64,000 nucleotides of DNA from Polaromonas sp. JS666 (GCF_000013865.1 NC_007950.1:248001-312000), one strand, 5' to 3'; numbered from the stretch's first letter, positions 8,251 to 17,364 are shown. The notes: generated by a model not told the origin, from the sequence alone. A program made the numbers and translations.

Positions 8251-9014
8251 CGCTCTCCCAACCTGCTCAGCGTTGCACCGATTGTTTTTTTCATCGGCTT
8301 GAGCGCTGCCGCAGGGAATTCCTTCGCTTCCGTCTCCATCAGGTCGGCGATGAATGCGTAAGGATCGTCTCCCACAATCGGCACCGTGCCGTTGTAGTGG
8401 GTAAAGACGCTGCTGAAGAACAGAGCCTGCCAGGCGGAAATGTCCTTCACAGTTTTACCGGCCGGCTTGACGCCATCGCCCCAGCAAACGCTCCCGTCTT
8501 CGCCGACGTTCAGCAACGGAGCGCGGTACAGCGATGTGTCAGAGGTAGGACGTTCGCTCTTCTCCAGCGCAAAAACGTAGAGGCCTTCGAACGCGCCCCC
8601 CGCATTGCGGTTGCGCATCATCGCGAAGACTAACGCCGGCGTTGGGACATTTCCCGAGACGCCTTGGAGCCGCGATTTTCCAGCCAGTTCATGCATGCTG
8701 ACATCGAAGCTCATCAGTTGGGTGCCTTTCGGCATCCACCACGCGAGCAGGGAGTCATTTGCGACCAGCACATTGGCAGGAATCACTTCAAAGTCTTGCT
8801 TGAGACCCTGTTGGGCCTGCTGGGCAAGCAGCTTGAGGTTTTTGGATGTCAAGGTGACGCCAGGCGCCAGCTCGAATTCGCCGTCGCTCTTGCGAACAAC
8901 ATGGTGAGTTGCAAAGGTGGTTGCATCCTCTTTCTCACTGGAACCGTAGAACACGATTGCACTGCGCGGAATGTGGTTCTGCACGCTGGCGATGCCATTA
9001 ATTGAGTTTTGCAT
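8247..9014 (-). CDS. PRTRC system protein B, E2-like family (255 aa)
   Basis: This matches PRTRC protein B, a family predicted to contain a prokaryotic E2-like domain. I chose the ATG at 9014 (MQNSINGIASVQN). The open frame reaches 9131, but that extension runs toward the terminator at 9140-9170 and looks like leader sequence. The conserved-looking core includes RNRNAGGAFEGLYVFA and the GSVCWGDG segment, whose cysteine is a candidate catalytic residue. It is the first gene of the B-A-ThiF unit. The ribosome-binding site is weak. Confidence 0.82.
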   Translation of the reverse strand: MQNSINGIASVQNHIPRSAIVFYGSSEKEDATTFATHHVVRKSDGEFELAPGVTLTSKNLKLLAQQAQQGLKQDFEVIPANVLVANDSLLAWWMPKGTQLMSFDVSMHELAGKSRLQGVSGNVPTPALVFAMMRNRNAGGAFEGLYVFALEKSERPTSDTSLYRAPLLNVGEDGSVCWGDGVKPAGKTVKDISAWQALFFSSVFTHYNGTVPIVGDDPYAFIADLMETEAKEFPAAALKPMKKTIGATLSRLGER

Positions 9015-9139
9015 AGTGTTGACGCCGGGGTGCGGCGAATGAGTGCCTTGCGGCGATAGGCTGTTGGAAACGACAGCTCGTTTACCTGGGTAGGTGCAGG
9101 AATTATTGCATAGGAGCGGGTAACCGTTCAAGCAAAAAA

Positions 9140-9170
9140 AAATCCACCCGGTTTTTAAGCGGGTGGATTT
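9140..9170 (-). terminator. Terminator between PRTRC F and PRTRC B
   Basis: Arms AAATCCACCCG (9140-9150) and its complement (9160-9170) with a 9-nt loop. On the minus strand it is followed by about eight Ts (9134-9142 read in reverse), a classic intrinsic terminator just after the protein F stop. Confidence 0.85.
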
Positions 9171-9179
9171 GTTGCAATT

Positions 9180-10130
9180 TCAAGTGACAAACGTTTTCAT
9201 TGCCGTGTGGAGGTCGCCCACAGCGATTTGCATCGCCAACAGGTGCTCAACCGCCCGAACATCATCTTCCACTTGCTGGAGTGCGGACTCGGGTCTCACG
9301 GAAACCTGAAGCACGTTCTCGCGGGAGACGCCGGCGTTATGGCGATCCTCGACGGCCTCATCGAGGGCGTGCCTAAGCTGCGCGCTGTCGGTATCCCAAA
9401 GGAAGACAAAGCTCGGCTCGACACATCCCCAACGATCCTCATCGTCAGAACACCTGAGGTGACCACGCTTGATGACTTTGCGAAGCTTCAAAATCGCCGT
9501 CGCTAAGGCAGCGTCCTTCTGCGACCGGCCCTTCGCCATCTCGCGGAGCTGTTGGATCGAGGCAAGAGGCTTTGGCCCAGGCTTCTTGTAGCCCAGTTTC
9601 TTCATGTGGGCATCCCACTTTGAAGGCAAGACGTAAGGAAAGTCTTCGGGCTTCATGGCGGGGATGTCCTCACCCTCGCCCTCCCAGTGATTCATTGCGA
9701 ATTCCTCAAGGATATCCGCGTCGTTGTCACAGTGGTACCAGTTCATTGAACCGTACATATCCCGAATCACCTCGGGGGCCCAGATCTCCAGGCCCAGGTA
9801 CGCGACTTGGTCGATCGCTTTTGCCGCATCGTGGGCAAGCACTTTGTTGCGGCATCTCTTCATGAATTCCTTCATGTAGATCGGCTCTGGACAGTCCAGG
9901 AACAGCTGCACGGTGAGAAGGTCACCGCCGAACTCCGGGTTGTTTCCTGAGCGGTAGCCAGTGACTTCGGGTTGAATGGCGAGCGCGTCCTTCGGCAGGA
10001 AGCTTCTCAGACTCGCCTGCCATCGTTCGACGATTTCGATACAAGATTTTGGTAGGTCTTGTTCCGAGAGCGTGACCAGGTCGAGCAGCTCGGGGTGCAC
10101 GTTGCACAGCGCCCTTGCGAGCTTGGCCAA
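9180..10130 (-). CDS. PRTRC system protein F (start uncertain)
   Basis: Assigned by position between protein C and protein B and by its helical, Trp- and Glu-rich composition (WAPEVIRDMYGSMNWYH, NHWEGEGEDIP). It includes a basic GYKKPGPKP segment. The listed start is a TTG at 10130 without a clear Shine-Dalgarno. The frame is open further upstream past 10190 (ELTVELPLNPG still looks like protein F), but there is no ATG or GTG. The true start may be a rare codon, or the gene may have lost its start by a small indel near the protein C stop. Its biochemical role is unknown for the family. Confidence 0.6.
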   Translation of the reverse strand: MAKLARALCNVHPELLDLVTLSEQDLPKSCIEIVERWQASLRSFLPKDALAIQPEVTGYRSGNNPEFGGDLLTVQLFLDCPEPIYMKEFMKRCRNKVLAHDAAKAIDQVAYLGLEIWAPEVIRDMYGSMNWYHCDNDADILEEFAMNHWEGEGEDIPAMKPEDFPYVLPSKWDAHMKKLGYKKPGPKPLASIQQLREMAKGRSQKDAALATAILKLRKVIKRGHLRCSDDEDRWGCVEPSFVFLWDTDSAQLRHALDEAVEDRHNAGVSRENVLQVSVRPESALQQVEDDVRAVEHLLAMQIAVGDLHTAMKTFVT

Positions 10131-10189
10131 CCCCGGGTTGAGTGGAAGTTCGACCGTCAGCTCTTGCAGGTGCGGCGTCTTCGGCGGCG

Positions 10190-10612
10190 CTACAACAGAA
10201 GCGGACAGCTCGATGAAGCCAGCGTCATTGCGGAACCGCCCGTCTGCGGATCCAGCATGAGCTTTAAGTTCGCGAGCGACGGAAGGCCGGATGCTTTGCT
10301 GCGAGTTTTGCTTGCCTCGGGCGCAGCGGCTTCGAGGCAGCGAAGAAAAGACGCGGCATGGGCAGGGGCCGTCGCGCGAGCCTTTTTCGCGGGAGCCTTT
10401 GAACCTGCGCCTTTCGTACCCGTCGTACGGTGGAAGGTGTAGGTCAGCTCGCCATCCTTGCTAACTGGGCCTTGAACTTCGGCGTTCAGCAACTCAGGGT
10501 ACATGGCCGACCAGAAGTCCTTGACGGCGGCCGGGCTCATAGAGGGATCAGGATCCGTCAGTGGATTTCCATTGGACATGAAAACCCGTTTCAGTACGGT
10601 TGTAGAGACCAA
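10190..10612 (-). CDS. PRTRC system protein C, ubiquitin-like (about 140 aa)
   Basis: The N-terminal about 70 residues match PRTRC protein C, a predicted ubiquitin-like beta-grasp protein: LKRVFMSNGNPLTDPDPSMS, then VKDFWSAMYPELLNAEVQGP, then YTFHRTTGTKG. I favour a TTG start at 10612 because AAGGAG lies 6 bp before it; an ATG at 10630 gives six more residues. After GTKG there is an unusual Ala/Lys-rich linker and a further about 60 residues ending SSSCPLLL, longer than the compact members I recall. No terminal Gly-Gly is exposed unless the tail is removed. Confidence 0.8.
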   Translation of the reverse strand: MVSTTVLKRVFMSNGNPLTDPDPSMSPAAVKDFWSAMYPELLNAEVQGPVSKDGELTYTFHRTTGTKGAGSKAPAKKARATAPAHAASFLRCLEAAAPEASKTRSKASGLPSLANLKLMLDPQTGGSAMTLASSSCPLLL

Positions 10613-10929
10613 AATAAACTCCTTGCGCATAGCGCTCTAACACGCTCCCGCGGACCCGGATTAACAGGACTTCACGAAACGTGGTTTGGATAACTCCACC
10701 AGGCTGGTGGAACGAAGGTCAGCGAACTGACTGGGCAAAATAAAGCATTGCTGGCTATGGAACGGGTCCACTGTATCAGACTCTGGCCGGAGCCTCAAGC
10801 GCCTTCCCCCGCCGACCATGCCTCTTGGCGGCGCCAGGATGCTGTGATACATTTCGCGCAGGTAACCCCTCGCCAGCTGGCGCGCAGCCAGCCAATTTCC
10901 TGCTTACGCGGGTCTTAAACAAGGACTTT
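10613..10929. other. Divergent intergenic region
   Basis: Separates the leftward PRTRC C gene from the rightward unknown gene at 10930, so it should hold promoters for both. No strong operator palindrome was recognised. Confidence 0.4.
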
Positions 10930-11631
10930 ATGTCACTCAAATATCTCATTGATAGGAAGGCGCACGTCTATTGCATTGCGAATAGCCGGGAAACGCGGGT
11001 GTTGGATTTCGCGACTGTTCGCGAAGAGGCGAACGCAATGGCGGGCATGCTCGGCAATCGCGACCTTGTCATCGGTTCGTCTGAGGACGGCACGATGAAT
11101 GCGCTGGCGAAATATCGCCGGCTGAAGCTTCTTTGCGGCCGGGAGGGAAGGCGTAGCCTTTGGTTCGACCCTCGCGTAAAGCAGAAGGTCCAACATGCGC
11201 TCCTTACCGCCGTGGCGACCAGGCGGCCCATCCGGCTGATCTACGGGGATTCGGCCAGCGGCCTCGCTTGCCTGGAATACGCCGGCGTTCATGGCTGGGT
11301 AACCGCCAGCCAGCAGGACGGCGTAATAAGACCAACGCTGAGCGAGACCCAAAGTCTCGAGACGTCGTGCGCGATCCACGAACTGGACATCGTGCGGGTC
11401 ATAGATACCAGTTCAAGCCTCGACACTTATGTGCATCCGGCATTCCACTTGCCGGACATGGAAATAGTCGAGAAAAGCGAACGTGGCTTTGAGCTGCGCG
11501 TGGATGGAAGCCCGATGCTGGTGGCCGAGCACAAGGTCACGCTAACGAAGTGGACGCGGTTCTTTGCGGGATCGAGCCACGACAGGCCGCAGGTGGTGCC
11601 GGTTTTTCATCCGGAATACGACGGTGATTGA
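10930..11631 (+). CDS. Unknown protein (233 aa)
   Basis: The ATG at 10930 follows AAGGA by 5 bp; the longer open frame from 10825 is Pro/Ala-rich leader. The protein is soluble alpha/beta, with PIRLIYGDSASGLACLEYAG in the middle and a beta-rich C-terminus. No family recognised. It is divergent from the PRTRC genes and closed by a strong terminator. It could belong to the same plasmid maintenance region (inference). Confidence 0.6.
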   Translation: MSLKYLIDRKAHVYCIANSRETRVLDFATVREEANAMAGMLGNRDLVIGSSEDGTMNALAKYRRLKLLCGREGRRSLWFDPRVKQKVQHALLTAVATRRPIRLIYGDSASGLACLEYAGVHGWVTASQQDGVIRPTLSETQSLETSCAIHELDIVRVIDTSSSLDTYVHPAFHLPDMEIVEKSERGFELRVDGSPMLVAEHKVTLTKWTRFFAGSSHDRPQVVPVFHPEYDGD

Positions 11632-11634
11632 AAG

Positions 11635-11664
11635 AAGGGCCTGGTCATTGATGACCAGGCCCTT
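11635..11664 (+). terminator. Strong intrinsic terminator
   Basis: Arms AAGGGCCTGGTCAT (11635-11648) and its complement (11651-11664) with a 2-nt gap, followed by TTTTG, four bases after the stop of the 233-aa gene. Confidence 0.88.
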
Positions 11665-11688
11665 TTGTTCGCACCGCACGGCCTCAAC

Positions 11689-12981
11689 CTAAGTAGGCGA
11701 TTTCGTAAATACGATAACGTATTCTGTTGATAAATTAGAGCGCGTATGGCATTGTGGAGGCAAACCCCGTGAAAGGTTTGCAAATGCCAAGAAAGAGCCC
11801 ATTCCATATTGATCTGTCAATCGAGGAGGAGCGTGAGTTGCTGCGCCGATCCATGAAATATACGTTGCCTTATTTTGAAGTGCAACGGGCCAAGATGATC
11901 CTCATGGCGGCTACCGGAATCGACAACGATGAGATCGCCGCACGGCTTGACACGCGCCGAGAGGTGGTAAGCCTTTGGCGCAAGCGCTTCTTCGTGGAGC
12001 GATTGGCGGGCTTGGAGGAAAGAGCCCGCCCAGGTCGCCCCCGGGCTTTTCCCCCCAGAGCTCATCGTTGAGATCAAGGCACTGGCTTGTGAGCTGCCCG
12101 TCACTTTGGGCCTGCCTCTGTCCAGACTGAGCGTGGCTGATGTGGCGCGACACGCCGAGCGCTCGGGACTGGTGGCGCGCATCAGCGACAGCACGGTATG
12201 GCGCTGGCTGCATGAGGATGCGATCCGCCCATGGCAGCATCGCTGCTGGATCTTTCCACGCGATCCCCACTTCCAGGCCAAGGCCGCTCGCATCCTGGAC
12301 CTGTATGCGCGCTGCTGGCAGGGACAGGCGCTGCGCGAGGACGAGTTCGTCATCTCCACCGACGAGAAGACCAGCATCCAGGCCCGTGTGCGGATCCACC
12401 CAAGTCTGCCGACCCGCCCTGGCCAGACGATGCGCGTGGAACACGAGTACGCCCGTGGCGGTGCCTGGGCCTACCTGGCAGCCCTGGATGTGCACCGCGC
12501 CAAGGTGTTCGGCCGCTGCGAATCAAGCAGCGGCATCGCGCCGTTCGAACGGCTGGTCGATCAGGTCATGAACCAGCCGCCGTACAACGAAGCGCGGCGT
12601 GTGTTCTGGATCATGGACAACGGATCGTCACATCGCGGCGAGGCTTCGGTACAGCGCCTGACGCAGGCGCATCCACGATTGGTTCCGGTCCACGGCCCCG
12701 TGCACGCAAGCTGGCTCAACCAGATCGAGATCTACTTCTCCATCGTGCAGCGCAAGGCGCTCACGCCCAATGACTTCCCCTGTCTGCAGGCCATCGCCGA
12801 GCGGCTGGAAAGCTTCGAGCGCTACTACGAGAGCATCGCCCGTCCGTTTGAGTGGAAGTTCACCCGAGCCGACCTGAACGCCCTGATGGCACGCATGCGA
12901 TTACGCTATGCCGAAACCCACCCTCTGAAGCTCGCGGCTTGAACAATACGTGCGTGAACTTCCGAAGTGGACTACTAAGGC
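11689..12981 (+). mobile_element. IS630-family insertion sequence
   Basis: An IS630-type transposase gene is bracketed by imperfect inverted repeats about 33 bp long: the left begins AGTAGGCGATTTCG after a TA at 11690, and the right, read in reverse, begins AGTAGTCCACTTCGG near 12978. Both share a distal ACGTATT. IS630 elements insert at TA; the left flank shows TA, the right flank is ambiguous. It sits between the unknown gene terminator and the rep gene. Confidence 0.75.
11784..12942 (+). CDS. IS630-family transposase, two frames joined by a +1 shift
   Basis: The first frame (11784-12071) encodes the helix-turn-helix half, and the second (open from about 12055 to 12942) encodes the DDE catalytic half with STDEKT, WIMDNGSSH and NQIEIYFS. 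The join lies at the run TTTTCCCCCCAG (12047-12058): reading TTT CCC, skipping one C, then CCA GAG restores PPELIVEIKAL. This could be programmed +1 frameshifting on a C-run or a one-base insertion that kills the gene. Confidence 0.85.
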
Positions 12982-12990
12982 CCTCGCCTC

Positions 12991-14286
12991 TCAAGGTTTG
13001 CTAAGCAAGGTTTGCGCGAACTCAAGCAAGGTATCTGGCGATGGATCACCCCAGATATCTCGCATCAACCATTGATAGAACGCAGACTGTGAGGCCTTTG
13101 TAGACTTCGACTTCAACCGCAGGCTTGCCAGTTCCTGTTGCTCGTTGTAACGATTCACCAACGTAGCCTGGTCATCAGCATCAAGCTCTTTGAAATACTT
13201 TTCCGCCTCCTCGATCTGCTGGGCGCGGTAGAGCGCGGCGATGTCAGGCTTGGTGTTTGGTGCTGGCGCTGCAGCCTTCGGCTCAACGTCAGTCACTTCC
13301 GTGTTGCTTCCCCACTTCTTCTGCAACGCCATTCGAAAATACGCCGCGGCGTTCTCAAGTTTGTCGACCTTTGTATTGTTTTTTCGCTCATTCGTGTAGT
13401 TGATTGCGCCGCGAACATCCGCCGCGGAATACTCCTTTACGAGCTTCCTAGCTTCAGAGCTCAGCACGCCAAGCTTGATCATTTGCCCAACGAGGGCAAG
13501 TTCGCTCTCGTCGAGTGGGCTGACCACAGTGGTTGTTCGACCTGGAGTAACCTTGAAGAAGACCCCTTCCACCGTCTTGCCGACTTTTGTTTCGCGGAGC
13601 TCCACGCTGATTGCTCCCTCGGCGTTAACTTCTGCGATCGAGGGGTTAAGGACTTTTGCCTTGAATACTTTGTATTGCTCGTATGTTTTGCGGCCTGCAG
13701 ATTTGCCCAAAATCATGTCGCGGAATATTGGCCAAGGCACTATTGCGGTATTACCCAACTTCTGGAATCGAACACAGTGTTCGTAGATCCCTATTGAGCC
13801 TACTCGGCGATACTTCTTTACCACCGCCTCATCTACGAGTGCGTAGATCTCCGGATTCACTACATGTGGTTTGACTTCCGCGCTGATTCGGAAGCGAATG
13901 GTGGAACTGGTTATTTCAACGTCCGGGAACGGCACCGAAGACTTCCACTTTGAGCGCTTCGCTTCCGGAGTGATTACGTCCCAAGCGAAGATCACTCGCT
14001 GTAGCGCGGTTGCTGAGTCTTTAAGAAATTTTCGGTTCTTCGAATTGAAATCTATCGCAACCATCATCTCGTCGATTCGGACCGTCCAGAATCCATCTGC
14101 GTCCGGTTCGGATGAGTTGGCTTTTTTCAGCCAGTGGTTGAACATCTTTTTCTGCGTTGCGGTCAGTTCCACCTGAGGCATTGCATGAACGATCTGAACG
14201 GGTTTTCTAAAGGGGTCGGGTATTTCTTTGCCTGGTGGGACAAAGAGGGCGATTTGCTTCTGCGGAGAAGTTGACACCTTGGTCAT
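12991..14286 (-). CDS. Plasmid replication initiator, Rep_3/RepB-like (431 aa)
   Basis: Binds iterons and opens the plasmid origin. The N-terminal part has the winged-helix initiator pattern: VELTATQKKMFNHWLKKAN, IDFNSKNRKFLKDSATALQR, then VDEAVVKKYRRVGSIGIYEHC and RKTYEQYKVFKAKVLNPSI. The C-terminal 150 residues are a charged extension (EYSAADVRGAINYTNERK, then YFRMALQKKW). I chose the ATG at 14286; an upstream TTG at 14376 would add 30 residues. A GGTACC motif overlaps the start region, consistent with autoregulation by Rep. The iteron array lies directly upstream. Confidence 0.85.
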   Translation of the reverse strand: MTKVSTSPQKQIALFVPPGKEIPDPFRKPVQIVHAMPQVELTATQKKMFNHWLKKANSSEPDADGFWTVRIDEMMVAIDFNSKNRKFLKDSATALQRVIFAWDVITPEAKRSKWKSSVPFPDVEITSSTIRFRISAEVKPHVVNPEIYALVDEAVVKKYRRVGSIGIYEHCVRFQKLGNTAIVPWPIFRDMILGKSAGRKTYEQYKVFKAKVLNPSIAEVNAEGAISVELRETKVGKTVEGVFFKVTPGRTTTVVSPLDESELALVGQMIKLGVLSSEARKLVKEYSAADVRGAINYTNERKNNTKVDKLENAAAYFRMALQKKWGSNTEVTDVEPKAAAPAPNTKPDIAALYRAQQIEEAEKYFKELDADDQATLVNRYNEQQELASLRLKSKSTKASQSAFYQWLMRDIWGDPSPDTLLEFAQTLLSKP

Positions 14287-14483
14287 GCAGGGTACCGGTT
14301 CGGAGGACGTTGCTCGGATGGTACCTATGGAACCTTTTTGGCGCAATCCTTTTCTTCTCCCCTTCTTCGGACTCAAAAGGTCTGGACGCCAGCTGTTGTG
14401 TATTCTTTAAGAGAACACTTTAAAACCTTTAATACATTTAGGAGGGCTGAAACGTAGTATCCATGCGGGTTTCAAGGGGGTAT

Positions 14484-15170
14484 GGTACCCAGCGCTGGGT
14501 GAACGGGGACCCGATGATGGGGCGGAAGGTAGAGGGTTATGGGTAGCTGGTAACCGGAATTGGGGTTGAAGGTATGTGGATATGGGCTTGAAGGTAGCCA
14601 TAGATGGGATTCGAGTTAGGTACCGGTTAATGGGTGATTCTGAAGGTACCTGAGAGTGGGATAGGAAAACGGTATACGTTTGTGGGGAAGATATGAAGGC
14701 GCGCGGCATGTGATGGCTCATCTTGGAGTGAATATCTGCAGCATGAAGCGGCATCTCGCCCACAAAGGTATACTTTTTTGGGCGGCAATTGAGGTACCCG
14801 TTTATGGGGATTGATGAAGGTACCAAAAAATGGGTAATGCGATGCTGGCGGGCACAAGGCCTGGATAAGGTTGATCGGCGTGTTTCCCCCAGTAGTCAAC
14901 ACTTTTCAGGTACCTGGTTCTGGGTATTTAGGTAGGTATCCGTTTATGGGGCGCGCCACGTGCTTGCAGCTGTGGTAGCAGCAGTGAGTTGCTCGGGCGA
15001 ACCGCTCTTTTTCCCGTGCGCCGGCTGTAAGGTATCCACGAGTGGGGCATCGTGAAGGTATCCGTTTCTGGGGAAAGCTGAGGTACCCGTCTATGGGGCG
15101 CGATGCCGCGAAACGATGCGCCCGACCAGGTCAATGGGGCGAATTTGGCGGATAGGTACCCAAACATGGG
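14484..15170 (+). repeat. Iteron array, 17 copies: putative origin of replication
   Basis: A 16-bp motif close to GGTACCCGTTTATGGG recurs in the same orientation starting at 14484, 14528, 14549, 14571, 14593, 14619, 14645, 14671, 14767, 14793, 14819, 14909, 14935, 15031, 15057, 15082 and 15155. GGTA and TGGG are nearly invariant. Spacing is mostly 26 bp, with one 21-22 bp block, which keeps copies at two or two-and-a-half helical turns. The array lies between rep and parB, upstream of rep, as expected for an iteron-controlled origin. Confidence 0.9.
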
Positions 15171-15347
15171 GAAAAAACGGGGTGGTTTGCGCCTGTAGGG
15201 GAGAGCAAACCCCATGACCGGGTACCTAATAGCAGAAAAGCGCTTATTTCCCGGCTGGCAATTCCAGCTAAATCCGCAAATTTGCGCGTGAAATAGGGAT
15301 CGCATGGAGAGTGACTACTCACAGCCTTTGGCCTCCCCTCTTCTTCA

Positions 15348-16478
15348 CTACGACGCAGGCCCCAGTTCATACTGCCCTGAGCAGGCCTTTTCGATCAAGC
15401 TCTTGAGCTCCTCGCACTTCGTCGCTGTTAGGCCCTTCATGCTCAGATCGAGCTCGCCACGAGATGGGAAGATTTTGATGACCCCTTTGGCTCCGGCATA
15501 GCTGATACTGGTCGACTCAGCACGCTGCCTGGTCTTCGGCCCAACGAGCTTGGAATTTATGAGGGCCTGGACCTGCGACTTGCTCAAGTCCTTGGCCTGG
15601 ATCTGATCAATGATCTCGGTGGCGAGAATCTCATATTCCATCTCCCGCTCAGCATAGTCCGGCCGCACGAAGATTGCACTGATCTCGTAGGCAATGGTAA
15701 AGGCACTGGTTTGGTTATGGTCGGCCATCTTGCGCATTAATCTCTCGGGGATTTTGCCGATGCGAAAGAGCATGTTCACCTGAGACTTTGTCATCGGTGA
15801 GCCGTCCCGTTGAGTTAAATCTTTGCCAGCTTCCTCTTGAGTGGAGTACACCCCTTCGTTGAGTAGACAGGTGATTCGATAGGCTGTATCGAGGGCGGTA
15901 TGATCGCTTCGCTCGTCATTCAGCCTTGCCGATTCTTTGTAGAGTTCTCTTCGGTCAGCTAGCGGAGCGCTGATACGAATTAGCAGCTCTGGGATGCCAC
16001 CGCTTCGGGCAGCGCGCAAACGCGTACCACCATTTATGAGAACCACCCGTCCGTCACGAACAAAGCCATTTGCTGGATCGTCCTGCTGATTCTCTTGCAG
16101 AGATTCTGCAATGCGGTCCACGTCAGCTGATCGATAGAAGTGGCGTGCACCATCCGGGTTAGGGTCAACGAGGCCCAGGGGCACTGAATAGACCATGCCT
16201 ATCTGGCAGGTTGCGGGATTGAAGATCGTCCCGGGAGGGGCGGACAGGCTTTTCGCGACCCCTGAGTCTTCGGCCGTCGATGAAGGCACTGGTCGTAGTG
16301 CCGCACGCGCAAGACCGTGAGGGATCTCGCTCGTGACATTGCGGGCCTGCGCAAATCTGTTTGTCGCCACTTCTTCAGAGTGAGTTGCCATTTGAGTGGT
16401 GGCTTCGGCCAAATTCAAAACCAGCTTTGGGACTGCCGGCCTTTTTGAGTTGTTCACTTGTGGATTGGATTTGGTCAT
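15348..16478 (-). CDS. parB: ParB-family partition protein (376 aa)
   Basis: Binds the plasmid centromere and works with ParA in segregation. The ParB/Spo0J-like core begins at about 100 with VPLGLVDPNPDGARHFYRSA, followed by IAESLQENQQ and the nuclease-like loop FVRDGRVVLINGGTRLRAAR (GGTRLRAA corresponds to the ParB GExRxRA box, with the Glu replaced by Gly). A helix-turn-helix-like segment (MTKSQVNMLFRIGKIPERL) follows, then a C-terminal dimerisation-like region. The N-terminal about 90 residues are disordered-looking. It starts two bases after the parA stop. This is a short plasmid ParB, not the large PRTRC ParB. Confidence 0.9.
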   Translation of the reverse strand: MTKSNPQVNNSKRPAVPKLVLNLAEATTQMATHSEEVATNRFAQARNVTSEIPHGLARAALRPVPSSTAEDSGVAKSLSAPPGTIFNPATCQIGMVYSVPLGLVDPNPDGARHFYRSADVDRIAESLQENQQDDPANGFVRDGRVVLINGGTRLRAARSGGIPELLIRISAPLADRRELYKESARLNDERSDHTALDTAYRITCLLNEGVYSTQEEAGKDLTQRDGSPMTKSQVNMLFRIGKIPERLMRKMADHNQTSAFTIAYEISAIFVRPDYAEREMEYEILATEIIDQIQAKDLSKSQVQALINSKLVGPKTRQRAESTSISYAGAKGVIKIFPSRGELDLSMKGLTATKCEELKSLIEKACSGQYELGPAS

Positions 16479-16480
16479 GT

Positions 16481-17209
16481 TCAGCCTTTCGTCACGACTG
16501 CCTCATTGGGCATATCAAGAAGCTTCAGAATGGAGTCAGCCATGCCTTCTATCTCTCGCACGGAGTCCTCGCTGCCCTTGAGGGAATGGGCTGTTGCCCC
16601 GACAAGCATGGACCGCGTGAAAGCCTTGCGATCGCCCAAAGACACGATGTTGGATTTCTTGCTGTCCCCCAGCTGTGCTAAAGGAGGAAACGTCGAGTCG
16701 CGCCTGAGAGATTCGACGGCTGTCCTGTCGTCAATCATGTGCATCCTGGTTGAGACAGGGACCACCCTCACCGGGATATTTCGGCCGCTGATTTCGATTG
16801 CCCTTTTGGCGAGTAGCTTGGCTGCCGGGAGCGCATCGAGGTCGGGAGGATTCAGCTTTGTCGGGATGAGAACCAAATCACTGACCAGGATGGCTTGCCA
16901 AGTCGCCGGCTGTTCTACGGAAGGCGCGCAGTCCAGGACGATGATTTCATATTTGCTGGATAGCTTTTCCAGCTCTGTGTTGATGTTTTCACCGTAGCGA
17001 TAGCCAGACCAGAGCGTTGCCTTGAAATTCACCCCACCCTGCTGAGCCAGCCACTTGGCGCTTGACTCTTGCGGATCCAAGTCGCCGACCAGAACATCGA
17101 ACCCGCGAATTCCTAATGTTCCTGAGAGCTGGCATGTCGTTGTCGTTTTACCGCTGCCGCCTTTTTCATTGAAGACTGTGATAATTTTTGCTTGCTGTTT
17201 ATTTGCCAC
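16481..17209 (-). CDS. parA: ParA-family partition ATPase (242 aa)
   Basis: Deviant Walker A KGGSGKTTT (16-24) with the signature lysine K16, the GDLDPQ motif (42-47), and Walker B IIVLDCAPS with D93. The short length and absence of an N-terminal helix-turn-helix make it a type Ib-like ParA. It is cotranscribed with parB. Upstream lies the palindrome array that is the likely centromere and could also autoregulate the operon. Confidence 0.93.
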   Translation of the reverse strand: MANKQQAKIITVFNEKGGSGKTTTTCQLSGTLGIRGFDVLVGDLDPQESSAKWLAQQGGVNFKATLWSGYRYGENINTELEKLSSKYEIIVLDCAPSVEQPATWQAILVSDLVLIPTKLNPPDLDALPAAKLLAKRAIEISGRNIPVRVVPVSTRMHMIDDRTAVESLRRDSTFPPLAQLGDSKKSNIVSLGDRKAFTRSMLVGATAHSLKGSEDSVREIEGMADSILKLLDMPNEAVVTKG

Positions 17210-17364
17210 TATGGAACCCTTCTTATTTCGAACTAATTGATTAATTCGGTTTATGAGATGCTACCCCGCGTCCGCTGCATTTTAGGCGTGGGTATCAAGC
17301 ATGTCGAGCAATCACCTGCCACTAATTGCGTTTCGACAACACATATTGCCTGAGAGACTCTGAA

